DNA of 64,000 bases from Nageia nagi (taxonomy: Eukaryota; Pinophyta): assembly GCA_050084985.1 (NCBI GenBank), contig JBITNC010000002.1, positions 10,974,001-11,038,000 of the forward strand, written 5' to 3'. The notes beneath the pieces were generated by a model that was not told the DNA's origin, made no database searches, and was given only the letters and a program-made list of their open reading frames with translations. The position numbers and the translations under genes are program-made. This document shows positions 55,100 to 64,000 of this stretch, in pieces; position 1 is the first letter of the stretch; the number at the start of each line of letters is the position of its first letter.

Positions 55100-56287
55100 A
55101 AGCAGGTCAAGAAGCTCCCAATTCCGGATAATCCGGTAAGGCTCCGGACTTCAATGGATCCGAAGCATAAGGTGCTTGAAATGGCTATTGCCCAAGAACC
55201 CCAAGAAGGGCAAAGTGATCTCTCCTCTATGAATACTCGGGTAAAAATCGACACACGAAGCATATCCCGGAGTGATAAAAATGAGCTCTTGCAAACTGCA
55301 GTAGACCTCAACATATCAGAGCTGACAAAATTGGAGGTCAAGTACAATAAGCTGCAAAAGGCCCATGAAGTTATGAAGCAGCAGTTAGACACTCAGAAAT
55401 TAAAATTGAAAGTTGTTGAAAATAATATATCAATTTTGAAGGCTAGTTTAGCGGCGGCTCCTACAGCAGACACTTTGAGCCAGAAAGATGCCATCATATC
55501 TCAGAGAGATGCTGAGATAGCGGCCAGAGTAGCGGAGATTAGCGGTTTGAACGCCAACATAGCGCAACTCCAATCAAGTATGAATGTAAATAAGGTAGAC
55601 AAATCCTTTTTGTTAAATATAAAGAAACGATTTTGGGAGCTGAGGGTGCAGGAAATCAAAGATTTGATTCATCTGAGAGACCATGTAGAATCATGTTTAT
55701 CAGAGCTCAAAAGGCTCGAGGTTGAGGTCACCAGATGCGAGAATATTTTGAATCCCATCTCAGAACAGGCCAAGCAAGCAAATAAGATGCTGAACAGCCT
55801 CTCGAATGAAAAGCTACAGTCTTATAATATCGGTGATCGAGTGGAGCTCATGTCAGCAATTGACTACCCAGTGAGGGGGAAATGGGTTTGTCAGGAGATC
55901 AAGAGTAATATCCCCCGCCGGACACAAGAAATGGAAAGCATGAAGTCAGAGATTCAGGGATTAAATGCATTCGGAGTCCCAAAGTTATGGAGAAGCGACA
56001 GCTCGCTTGTCCCTGAAGCTGAGTTTTTGAGTGGTCTACAGAGCAGGATTGAAAGCACTAATGACATTGATATGCTCCTGGTTTCATTTGATGAAACCAA
56101 TTTGATAAAATTCTTTGATTCTTTGGCAGACGACGGCTTTCACATTCAACAATTGTTGAGAAAATATGCTCATGTGTCTTATGAAATTTTGAACACTACA
56201 GCTTTAGCCCATGCAAGGCTAAAGGATTTTTCCGGGATCCCCGCAGACTGGAGTAAGGTTCAGCAACTCCTGAGTATACAGAACTGA
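55100..56287 (+). CDS. Extra ORF, C-terminal coiled coil and helical domain
   Basis: Open frame 55154-56287 continues the frame of the linker after the TAG. Residues about 50-160 form a long coiled coil (ISELTKLEVKYNKLQKAHEV and the following heptads, then IISQRDAEIAARVAEISGL). A second helical region with a KRFWELRVQEIKDLIHLRDH block follows, and the protein ends with SKVQQLLSIQN. It ends only about 90 bp before the 3' LTR. The whole extra region (52844-56287) could have encoded about 1150 residues. Self-association is suggested by the coiled coil; the function is unknown. Confidence 0.7.
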   Translation, partial: KQVKKLPIPDNPVRLRTSMDPKHKVLEMAIAQEPQEGQSDLSSMNTRVKIDTRSISRSDKNELLQTAVDLNISELTKLEVKYNKLQKAHEVMKQQLDTQKLKLKVVENNISILKASLAAAPTADTLSQKDAIISQRDAEIAARVAEISGLNANIAQLQSSMNVNKVDKSFLLNIKKRFWELRVQEIKDLIHLRDHVESCLSELKRLEVEVTRCENILNPISEQAKQANKMLNSLSNEKLQSYNIGDRVELMSAIDYPVRGKWVCQEIKSNIPRRTQEMESMKSEIQGLNAFGVPKLWRSDSSLVPEAEFLSGLQSRIESTNDIDMLLVSFDETNLIKFFDSLADDGFHIQQLLRKYAHVSYEILNTTALAHARLKDFSGIPADWSKVQQLLSIQN

Positions 56288-56343
56288 AGTCTGATTCGTT
56301 GATTCATTCAAATAAGATTCTGGGTTCTAAAATTTCTTTGTAA

Positions 56344-56374
56344 TTGGCGAAATTTTCCCACAGATGTCGCCAAA
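56344..56374 (+). other. Hairpin and inverted PBS-like sequence just inside the 3' LTR
   Basis: TTGGCGA (56344-56350) is inverted as TCGCCAA (56367-56373). The complement of 56353-56375 reads TTTTGGCGACATCTGTGGGA, which is close to the primer-binding region inside the 5' LTR (TTTTTGGCACGCTCGGTGGG). This is where a purine-rich plus-strand primer would be expected, yet the run here is not purine-rich. I recall similar motifs beside 3' LTRs of other plant Tat elements, but cannot check. Confidence 0.55.
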
Positions 56375-56375
56375 A

Positions 56376-57961
56376 TGTATATTAATACATAATCATTACT
56401 CCAAGGTTTTTTGAAAGTATGATCACTTCCGGAGGTGACGTAAGCTAAGCATAATCACAATGGGTTTAAGAACCGTTTCCGAAAGTGATTACTTCATTAT
56501 GAAAGAAGAAAAGCCCCTCGAAGTTAATGTTGAGTAACCCGGGTTCCGAAAGAGATGACGTCAGCGATTTCAGGCCTTAACCCAAAACCGGATCCCGGAA
56601 GTGACGAGGTCAGCGAGGAGTGATCAAATAGCCGGAGCCGGTGAGTAAAACGTTCCGGAAGTATGAAGATGACATCACGGGGAGGACGATGTTCACATTT
56701 TCGAATGAAACCGGGTCCCGGAAGTGATGAGGTCAGCAAGAGATAATCGAAGAAGCCGGAGCCCGTAAATTAAGTGTTCCGGAAGTAAAGCGTTCCGGAA
56801 TAAGATGATGACATCACAGAGGATAAGATAGTCGCATTTTGGTAAAGACCGGGTTCCGGAGATGATGAGGTCAGCAAGGGGTGATTAAAAAGGCCGGAGT
56901 TAGTAGATAAAGCGTTCCGGAATGAAATGATAAAAGCTCAGTTGTGGAAAAGCCCGGGTTCCGGAGAAAGTGAGTAAAACATTCCGGAAGTATGAAGATG
57001 ACGTCACGGGGAGAATAATGTTCACATTTTTAAATGAAACCGGGTCCCGGAAGTGATGAGGTCAGCAAGGAGTGATCAAATAGCCGGAGCCAGTGAATAG
57101 AGCATTCCAGAATGTAGAGATGAGAGCAGCAAAGAGAGATCACATAGCCGGAGCCAGTAAATAGAATATCCCAGAAGAGACGAGGACAGCGAGAAGTCGG
57201 ATCACAGTCATCAATAGGCCGTATCATCTGCAATCTGCCCAGTTTTGTAATATTCTACCAAGTGGCGTATATAGGTAGTGTCAGTTAAAAGAAGGCTAGA
57301 ATCTTGAAGCCGTTTTGTAAACGTTTCTGTTCTGCAATTCTTGTAACTGTTGTTGCTTCAGTATAAGTATATGAAAATAAAGTGAAAGAAGGGTCGGAAG
57401 CCCTAGTATTGCTCTTTACATTTGTTCTCGAAGACCTGTAGTTTTTATCAGTAATATGATACCATCTTGACCTTTCTTGTCTAGCACTCGTAATTGTCAT
57501 TCTTAATTTGGTTACATCGTGGCAGCTTGGCTTGTTTCCTGAATGTAATCGCGAGCTGCTAGTATAACTGTGTCTGCTACATGGTAGAGTAAAGCTGGGA
57601 AACTATTAGAGAGTGAGAGCTTGTACCGTAGCTGCTACACTAGATTCAGACCAAGGTTTCACACACTATGAAAGCCCGCGCTGAACTAGTGATCCACCTT
57701 TGCTTTCTCTCTTGTTACCCTAAGCCTTTTTGCTTAAATTCCTCGCACTCTACTCCTTTTTATTTTCTTTCCTGTTACCCTAACCCTTTTGCTTAAATTC
57801 CTCGCACTCTACTCTTTTTATTTTCTTTCCTGTTACTTCTTCTACACCCAATGTATAAGGAACCGGCCTTCTCCGGAGATCAGACTGTCACCATAGTCTG
57901 TTCTTGATTTACTTTGGTTAAGATTGTTCGCGGCGCATATATTACACAATCCTAATCAACA
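56376..57961 (+). repeat. 3' LTR of the 13.2-kb retrotransposon
   Basis: Same borders as the 5' LTR (TGTATATT...CAACA) and 1586 bp long. By eye about 24 of 26 substitutions between the LTRs are transitions. Two of the four TGACGTCA sites read TGACATCA here. The 65-bp tandem duplication near the right end is also present (57713-57840). Confidence 0.95.
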
Positions 57962-57966
57962 GTAAT

Positions 57967-58921
57967 GCACACACACCAAATTATTCACCCATTCTTAAGC
58001 CAAGTAGTTGTATTTTTTGGAGTGATGTGCTCAAACATATTCTTATTGTGCTCACATCCAATAGTGTTGCAAGGGTGGGACAAAATTTAGATTTCTAGTT
58101 GTTGAAGGAGAGGCACTTTTGCACCAAAGAATTTTCACCACATAGCTGAAGAAAAAACAAAAACTAAATTAAAACTCACTCATTTTTTAGAAAAATTAAA
58201 AAGGAAATAAAAGATAAAATAAATGTGTCGTTTGCATGTGACCTAATGCAAACTACACTTGAGAGAAGATAAGTCTTTGCATTCATGTATATCTATAATT
58301 CTCTTTTTATTTGATCCATCTTTTCCTCATTTTGGACCATCCTCTTAAAGCAAATATAAAGGCTAGTGAGAACATCATTGACCACAAATGTTTCATCATA
58401 AAAATACGGGTTTAGATAATAGTCAGTTGCATGAATGATCTTACAAAGTTGACTTGACCATCTATAATCAATCAAACCCCAAATTGGACAATACTTGGCT
58501 TGTATTTGTATATAATGCCTTGCAATGGCCTCCTTGGCCTTGTCCATGTCCTTATATAAATAAGCCATTGGTGATTTGTCTGCATATTCAACAATTCAAA
58601 GAATTCTCACCAAGGACTCAGATACTTGAATATATGAAAGAAACAAATATTAAGAACTTGAGTTGCAAAAAAAAAAGATAAAAAAAAAACTAAAATCATC
58701 AACCACTACTAACCTAGATGACTTCACGTAAAGTCTTCCAAAAATCTTCATAAAAAAATATGTTTATGACAAGAAAGGCTTCATTTGTAGTAGAAATTGT
58801 GGACTATATCTATTCCCGGCAAACAAACATCCTCTTTATGCTGCCTTTATAGAATGAAGGCTTTGCAAACTAAGGAAGTTGGTGGCAAACCATGTGACAC
58901 CAGGTCAAACGATCTTCCTCC
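57967..58921 (-). pseudogene. hAT transposase, catalytic end and dimerisation domain
   Basis: On the minus strand from 58921: PGVTWFATNFLSLQSLHSI (hAT core), then the open stretch 58568-58293 with MDKAKEAIARHYI, PIWGLIDYRWSSQLCKIIHA and YYLNPYFYDETF, then RNLNFVPPLQ and AHHSKKYNYLAKEWVNNLVC up to the insertion site. These blocks follow the plant hAT family in order (W..ID.RW..QL, LHAAAYYLNP, HSKKRNRL...NDLVYV). Frameshifts and stops are present. A cut-and-paste transposase once acted here; the copy is now split by two retroelement insertions. Confidence 0.8.
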
Positions 58922-60109
58922 CATCCTGTAATGATCCGGATGGGATCTCAAGGCAAAATCAGCAAATTCAATTACAATTGCCCAATTGTCAAGTCTAGGG
59001 CATTAAGATTCAAGCACACAAACCCTCAAATGCGAACGTTAGGGTTGGGACATCCAATACGCATCACAAGGATGGAAATATGCCAACGTCTAGCTAATAC
59101 AAGCATATAGCAATGAATACCAACTCACAATGCCAACGTGTGGCCCATACATGCACAATTAAGCAAAGACAACCCAAAACATGCACAAGTATGGAATACA
59201 TAACACAATAATGAGATCCAGTGCCCCCTTTGGCTATACAAATGATATAGAATGAAGATGTGTACAATACCAAGCCCTAAGGGTTAGTTGTTGGCCTCCC
59301 AGGAGCCAACTAGGGCACAAATAGAATATCTTTGATCATCGAACACAACCATGGGACCATGGGACAAAAATGCTCCCTCAAAACCCGAATCCTCTCCATT
59401 GAAGGAGCCCTCCTTTGATCATGGAAATCCAACTGAATGGTAGAAGCAAATCCTAGGAATTCCATTGGATGGGCAAAGGTGCTACACCAATGCAGTAGAA
59501 AGACAGGATCCCTTAGCTTGAATGCCCTCTAGACGTTGCGCCTAGGAAGAGTTGCTTAGCACCACTAAGATTTGATGTCCAATGGATTGTAGAAGAAGTA
59601 ATAATCAATCGTTGTCCAGTAATGAAGCTCCATACATTAGCATCCTTCCGGATCTCACCTAGGAGTCATCCTAGGCCCATTTAATCCAACGTTGGCCTCT
59701 TGGGGGCCCGAGTCACCTAACATGGGTCCCTAAGGGTTAGGCATGCCAATGTAGGGGGCCAAGGAGCATAATATGCCAATGTAGGGGGCCAAGGAGCATA
59801 ATATGCCAATGTGGGGGTTTTGGGGTGTGGGGCCCTCCCAAGTCTGGCGCAAGCATGTAGGTAGCCGTCCATCACTCTAATACATAAATAAACCTTGGGA
59901 TACCCACAATCCGAGATCTCCAATATAATAAACACCTAATCTACACTTAGGAGGGAGACGTCGCACTTGGGGCTCACAGTGGGGTCCATTGACCCATTAG
60001 GTCTCCTATCCTAAGTTATAACAATGCAAATACAAGTACATGAATAAAGTATATTACAAGGGTGACCATTTTGGTCCAACTAATAAAACAAGGGGGACGT
60101 CACACATCC
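58922..60109. mobile_element. Solo LTR 58927-60104 with target duplication CATCC
   Basis: A 1178-bp LTR beginning TGTAATGATCC and ending GGGACGTCACA, flanked by CATCC at 58922-58926 and 60105-60109. Same family as 41677-42899. It interrupts the hAT transposase gene between the DUF659-type part and the catalytic part. No internal region. Confidence 0.85.
59743..59818. repeat. 30-bp minisatellite in the second solo LTR
   Basis: ATGCCAATGTAGGGGGCCAA followed by GGAGCATAAT is repeated at 30-bp spacing (about 59743 and 59773, partial at 59803). It is at the homologous position to the 30-bp array at 42468 in the related solo LTR, and its unit shares GCCAAYGT.GGGGG. Confidence 0.85.
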
Positions 60110-60960
60110 ATATGCTATTTCATCAAGCTAAGAACCTAAGAATGATTGTAGATAAATTTTGTTATTTTTTTGGCATTGTTCACCACTTTTTTGATCCATC
60201 TTATTTTTCTTATGCCTTCCAATATAAGATTAATGCAATGGGCTATGCAAGGAGCTGAAAAAATGACAAGAAACTCCTCTTCAAGAACTTTCCTTATTGC
60301 CACATACGCTGCTTCATTATCGGTGACAATTTGAATTACATTTTATGGCCCAACATCCAATACTACCTACTCAAGCAAGGTGAACTATGTTCTTCCTATT
60401 TTATTTGTTTGAAGCATCTATTGATCTTAGAAATACAATTCCCCCTATTGAAGAAACCAAAAATTGAGTGTCGAACCTTTTCCATCCTTGCATTGATCAA
60501 ACATAATAGTGCAACCCTTCTTCACTCATATTTTTTTCTGCTCTTAATAAGCAGATGAACATCCTTTACACACTTGGTAAGAAGGGTTCCTCTATAGTTA
60601 TAAGATGTCGGGGGTTCAAACCCTGCCACAATTATCAAAGCATTCACCATAGCATTGCAATATGCTGAGTTTGCAATATTAAATGGAATGTTGCAAAAAT
60701 ACTAGAAAGTGGCCATTTCTTTTCTTGCCTTTACACGTATCTCCTTGTTCCAGCCAGTTGTCTCAAGAGATTGTTGGCCACTTGGACAGCTACAAGGAAC
60801 AAAAAATGAACTAGTAGCATATTGCGAGTGTGATCTAGATTTAGTTCTAGAAGCATGAGAAAATGTCATCTATTTTAGCACACAAGGAATTATAATACCA
60901 GGCATTTCTCTTGTAATGATCTTTTGTCTCGATGCATTGCTTTAATTAGTGGTATTACAA
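60105..60960 (-). pseudogene. hAT transposase, DUF659-like middle part
   Basis: On the minus strand: IIVAGFEPPTSYNYRGTLLT (compare 'GYKPPSYxExRxxLL'), then CTIMFDQCKDGKGSTLNF (compare 'TIMSDGWTDxRxRxLINF'), LLEQVVLDVGPxNVIQIVTD, a PIALxLxLEGIRKI-like block, and VVNNAKKITKFIYNHS. This is the DUF659 and first catalytic region of plant hAT transposases (catalytic Asp in SDGW reads FDQC). Several stops and frame changes. The gene continues at 58921 beyond the solo LTR. Confidence 0.75.
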
Positions 60961-61203
60961 TTTAAGCACTATGACCAACACACTAATTTTACAATGGAAG
61001 AATTATACAATAATATTCTTGATGAAAGTGAAGATATAGTAAAAATAACAAGAAACTCTCACCATTATGACAACAATGGACTTGGTCATCCTCTGAGGAG
61101 CACCACCACTTGCTTAACTCAACAACCAATCCAACACAGCCACCATCACAACCTCACAAAGAGTGCCTTCTTACAACAAAACTCTAACCTATTCTTTATT
61201 TGA

Positions 61204-61959
61204 ATAAATGATCACAAACACAATGCAACACTTTGACACACTTAGGAATTTTAACTTATGACACTAAGACTCAACACACTTATAAACTTCATGACAACTT
61301 CTCAACTCATTCACGACTTGCTTACAACTTCTTCTCAACTTTCCCAAGTTCCCAACTAAGAACTTGCTTACAAATTTCCCTAAATTTTATCTAGGAACTA
61401 AGTTCCTAAATCCCGAGTTCGCTTACTTTCTAACTTGTCAACTTGCTTTACATGCCCATAGTATTTTTCTATTTATAGGCTAAACTAGGTAACAAGATTT
61501 TTCTGTCACTTAGGAATATCTTGAATTTAAAATACATTATATCTCTACCTTTAGAAATATTAAAACACTTTTAAAAATATCCATCACATAGATCTTTTAC
61601 CACATAACTCCTTGTATAATTATAAAATATATATTTTCTCGATATTACCTATAGATATTTATTTCACTTACCATAACTTGCTTTTACTTTTACCATTTAC
61701 CTTTTACAATTTATTGTGCACTATTCACTGGGGACTATTCACTTTTACTATTTATTGTTTTACATTTTATTGAACTTCACCAACTTAAAACCTCCATAGT
61801 GCACTTGTATTATGTGCTGTATATTGATCATTGTTATATTGCTATCTCCTTATTCTGGCTGTGCCATTATTCCATTGCGACTATCATTGTAGCTTATTGG
61901 TAGGTGCCCTTTTTTGCACAAGCTGACGGCTAGGCACTATTATCGACTAATGAAACATA
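61204..61959. other. AT-rich stretch inside the hAT relic
   Basis: Low-complexity sequence rich in ACTT and TTTAC words (61700-61760). It may be an intron or internal non-coding part of the hAT element, because the BED finger (61960-62292) lies upstream of it and the DUF659 region downstream. No other feature seen. Confidence 0.35.
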
Positions 61960-62292
61960 CTATCTACATAGAGAGAATATATTTTTACATGAAAAATTTA
62001 ATGATGGCAAAACCCTAGGCCCAATGTTGTTATTAATGGAACTGGTGATAGAAGGTGGACTGGCAAAAGTGCTAACCTTTTCTGGCTTTGTTTTCAGCTG
62101 TTGTTCCTTCTTGAAGAAACTCTCAAGGTAGGCGTTCATCTGTTGCACTACCTTTGGTTGCATGCTGCAGCATATCTCCACATTCTTGCCTGATATGTGG
62201 ACAACATGGTATTTATGGTTGATTCCATCATATATGACCTTGCTACAATAGTTGCGTTTGAGTTTCCCCCTACTTGCTTGATGTGTTTCCAT
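61960..62292 (-). pseudogene. hAT transposase N-terminus with BED zinc finger
   Basis: Open minus-strand frame starting METHQASRGKLKRNYCSKVI, with the second part HKYHVVHISGKNVEICCSMQ. It fits the BED finger of plant hAT proteins ('KLKCNYCGKxxxGGIxRLKxHLAxxxGKDVExC'), with the first Cys pair (C-X2-C expected; here NYC-S) partly decayed. The following helix MNAYLESFFKKEQQLKTKP is normal for the family. It marks the 5' end of the transposase gene. Confidence 0.7.
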
Positions 62293-63270
62293 TCTAAGTC
62301 TCTTCGAGTCTTCATCATCTCTACCTAAATTAAAAGCGCATAAAAAAATAGCCCTAAAAAAAACCTAGGAAAAGAAAAATGCAGTTGTAAAAAAAAAAAC
62401 ACAGCTAAAAACTAAAACACAACCATAAAAAATTAAAACACAGCCCTACAAGAAGAAAAATGCAGCTTAACCAACATAAAATACTGACACAAAACAGAAA
62501 AAAACTGACCTTAATTCAAAACCTATGCAAATAAATAAATGCTGCCTTAGAATCTTCGAACATGGAAGTGAATATGAGAAAATGCTGTTCTAAATCTGTT
62601 CTCCTCTACCTTTTTTCTTCTCATCTGCTGTTCTTTGCAGTGTGAATGTGAAAAATGAAAAAGAGAAATGCATTGTATACATTATGCTTTTTTTTTCTTA
62701 CATAGGTTGAATAATCAGTGTGGGATATGCACATGGCCTATTATTCAGCCTGCTGAATAATGGCCCAAAAATTGCATATTCACTGAATATAAGATGATTA
62801 TTCGATTTAGTCAACTTGACGAATAATTGCCAAGTTTTCAAACTATGCAATTTTAGTTTTTGAATTCTCACTTTTCTGATTGCTGTCCATGCATCTCAAA
62901 TATTTGCTTGCTGCAAACAGTGGTAGAAAGTAAAATGTTGTTTTGGTTTTGGTGTTTCATTTGGTCAGTTGTTTAAACTGGTTTATGATTTCCTTATATG
63001 CGCATGGGATTTCTCATGATCTCTTTGATATTTGAATATGAGGATGCTGCATATCTTTCCTTTGTTTTGAGAACTCTAGAATTTTAATGTGAAATAACAA
63101 ATTGAAAGTTTCGTTTTTAGTCCTTGTTGTGTCTACTCTATTAAACTCAGATACTACTATGTTATCAGATTTTTTAAGAAAGCTGAAAGTGAGATAGAAA
63201 TTTTGATTACTTATGATAGTCACATATTATGTTAGTTGTTTCAACAGTATTGACTTTTCCCTTGATACAG
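62293..63270 (+). other. Presumed intron sequence upstream of the 63271 exon; no other feature
   Basis: A-rich (62330-62520) then T-rich sequence, ending in TTTTCCCTTGATACAG, a good polypyrimidine tract and acceptor. It should also contain the right end of the hAT element. Short inverted words around ATTATTCAGC (62735-62760) may belong to that end. Confidence 0.45.
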
Positions 63271-64000
63271 AATTGCAGGGAGGCTTTTTGGGCCAATGGA
63301 TGAAAATGGGCAATGGTGGGATGGCAAGTGCATATTTTATCCAATAGTGATAAATCCTTCATCCATCGGATCTTTATGGAGAATGTATTATTATGGTCGT
63401 GATAGTGACTCTTGGTACTCTGGTGTACATCCAGCGTTAATATCTTCCGGTCAGATTGGTCTTGCTGTCAGTGAAGATGGGATCAACTGGTCTAGATATC
63501 CTGGTCCGCTTCAAAGGGGAGCAATAATGGTTCCAGCTGAGGAAAACCCTTTATCTTTTGATTGTGTGCATATTGGTTGTAGTGATGTCTTCTTTCATAA
63601 GATGGAATGGTGGATGTTGTACTTTGGAGGATCTTTGGAAGAAGTAGGCTTCGGGCCTCAAATGCGAACCATGAAAGGTGTTAGGATGCGAGTAGGTTTA
63701 GCAAAATCCTCAGATGGTATTTCATTCATACGGAATGAAGTTCCAGTTTTGGATGTGGGAGATGATGGTGAGTGGGATGAATTGCTCGTTGCTTGGGCAA
63801 GGGTTATACCGCCAAGATTGGAAGGAAGCAATAAATGGTTGATGACATATTGTTCTATAGAGAAAATCTCATCTAGCAATTGCTTCTCTATTGGTGAAGC
63901 AACTTCTGAGAATGGAGAGACATGGGAGAAGAAAGGAAAAATTCTCGAAAGAGGCCCCCCTGGTGCATGGGATCATGGAGGTGTAGGAAGGCACCATGTT
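63271..64000 (+). CDS. Large exon of a plant GH43/GH32-type beta-propeller protein, incomplete at the right edge
   Basis: Open for 730 nt after an AG acceptor, with no stop before the window ends. The protein starts IAGRLFGPMDENGQWWDGK and includes WRMYYYGRDSDSWYSGVH, IGLAVSEDGINWSRYPGP, VGLAKSSDGISFIRNEVP and AWDHGGVGRHHV. Repeated 'GLAxSxDGxxW' strands are typical of five-bladed propellers of the arabinanase/invertase superfamily. Plant members are single-copy proteins of unclear substrate. Catalytic acids cannot be assigned with confidence. Codons look conserved and there are no lesions, so this is a live gene. Its first exons must lie upstream, and the 26.9-31.1 kb candidates are possible. 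Confidence 0.7.

Larger units (their letters stand above)
44752..57966 (+). mobile_element. Complete Tat-lineage LTR retrotransposon (44757-57961), TSD GTAAT
   Basis: Total 13,205 bp. LTRs are 1585 and 1586 bp, begin TGTATATTAATAC and end CCTAATCAACA, and are flanked by GTAAT (44752-44756 and 57962-57966). Order: 5' LTR, primer-binding site, gag, protease, second RNase H, RT, degenerate RNase H, integrase, a long extra coding region, 3' LTR. The second RNase H marks the Tat lineage of Ty3/gypsy. Lesions seen: in-frame TAG in gag (46676), TAG at 50471, TAG at 51609, TAG at 55097, and frameshifts near 48156, 48553, 50600, 51130, 53455, 53935 and 54440. It is therefore not autonomous now, though the LTRs are only about 1.6% diverged. 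It is inserted in a hAT transposase gene. Confidence 0.95.

Noticed and set aside
60601-60640. T-arm-like sequence GGGGGTTCAAACCCTGCC
   Set aside because: It lies inside the hAT frame at a block conserved in the family (GFEPPTSYNYRG on the minus strand), and no other tRNA arms fold around it.

Overview
The window is nuclear DNA of a land plant. It is AT-rich and gene-poor, with one long intron-rich gene, part of a second gene, and retrotransposons and DNA transposons inserted into one another. The element types and long introns suggest a gymnosperm or a similarly large seed-plant genome. That placement is inference; no species can be named from the sequence.

Layout. 1-6660: decayed Tat-lineage Ty3/gypsy pieces (RT, both RNase H domains, integrase; then a separate gag). 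8477-9760 (-): remnant resembling a plant mobile domain gene. 13.08-13.35 kb (-): Ty1/copia RNase H fragment. 14338-20654 (-): an apparently intact 10-exon gene for casein kinase 2 alpha with an 85-residue N-terminal extension; every junction keeps frame and gives 418 residues. 20976-21581: a MULE-type MITE with a perfect 10-bp target duplication, 321 bp upstream of the CK2 start codon. 22.7-24.4 kb (+): LINE reverse transcriptase remnant. 26.9-31.3 kb: candidate plant exons (weak) and a broken retroelement-type ORF (-). 33.28-34.21 kb: seven stem-loops whose arms covary, followed at 34.5-37.8 kb by a broken long ORF with a coiled coil.

39-62.3 kb is a nest that can be dissected with target duplications. 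An old Ty3/gypsy RT gene (-) is split by two solo LTRs (39506-41620, TSD ATATT; 41677-42899, TSD CCTTG). A hAT transposase gene (-; 62292 down to 44623) is split by a solo LTR of the second family (58927-60104, TSD CATCC) and by a complete 13.2-kb LTR retrotransposon (44757-57961, TSD GTAAT).

The complete retrotransposon is the most unusual object here. It belongs to the Tat lineage by its second RNase H. That second domain precedes the reverse transcriptase (gag-PR-aRNH-RT-RH-INT), whereas in the decayed relative at 2-4.9 kb it sits between RH and INT. Downstream of integrase it carries a roughly 3.4-kb extra coding region (globular, proline-rich, coiled-coil). Its LTRs hold repeated TGACGTCA and TTCCGGAA palindromes, and CCGGA-type words recur through the whole element. 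The LTRs differ at about 26 positions in 1.58 kb, nearly all transitions, and the coding regions already carry nonsense and frameshift lesions.

63271-64000 (+): a large exon of a plant protein of the glycoside-hydrolase 43/32-type beta-propeller group, running off the window. Its upstream exons lie to the left, possibly beyond the whole transposon nest.
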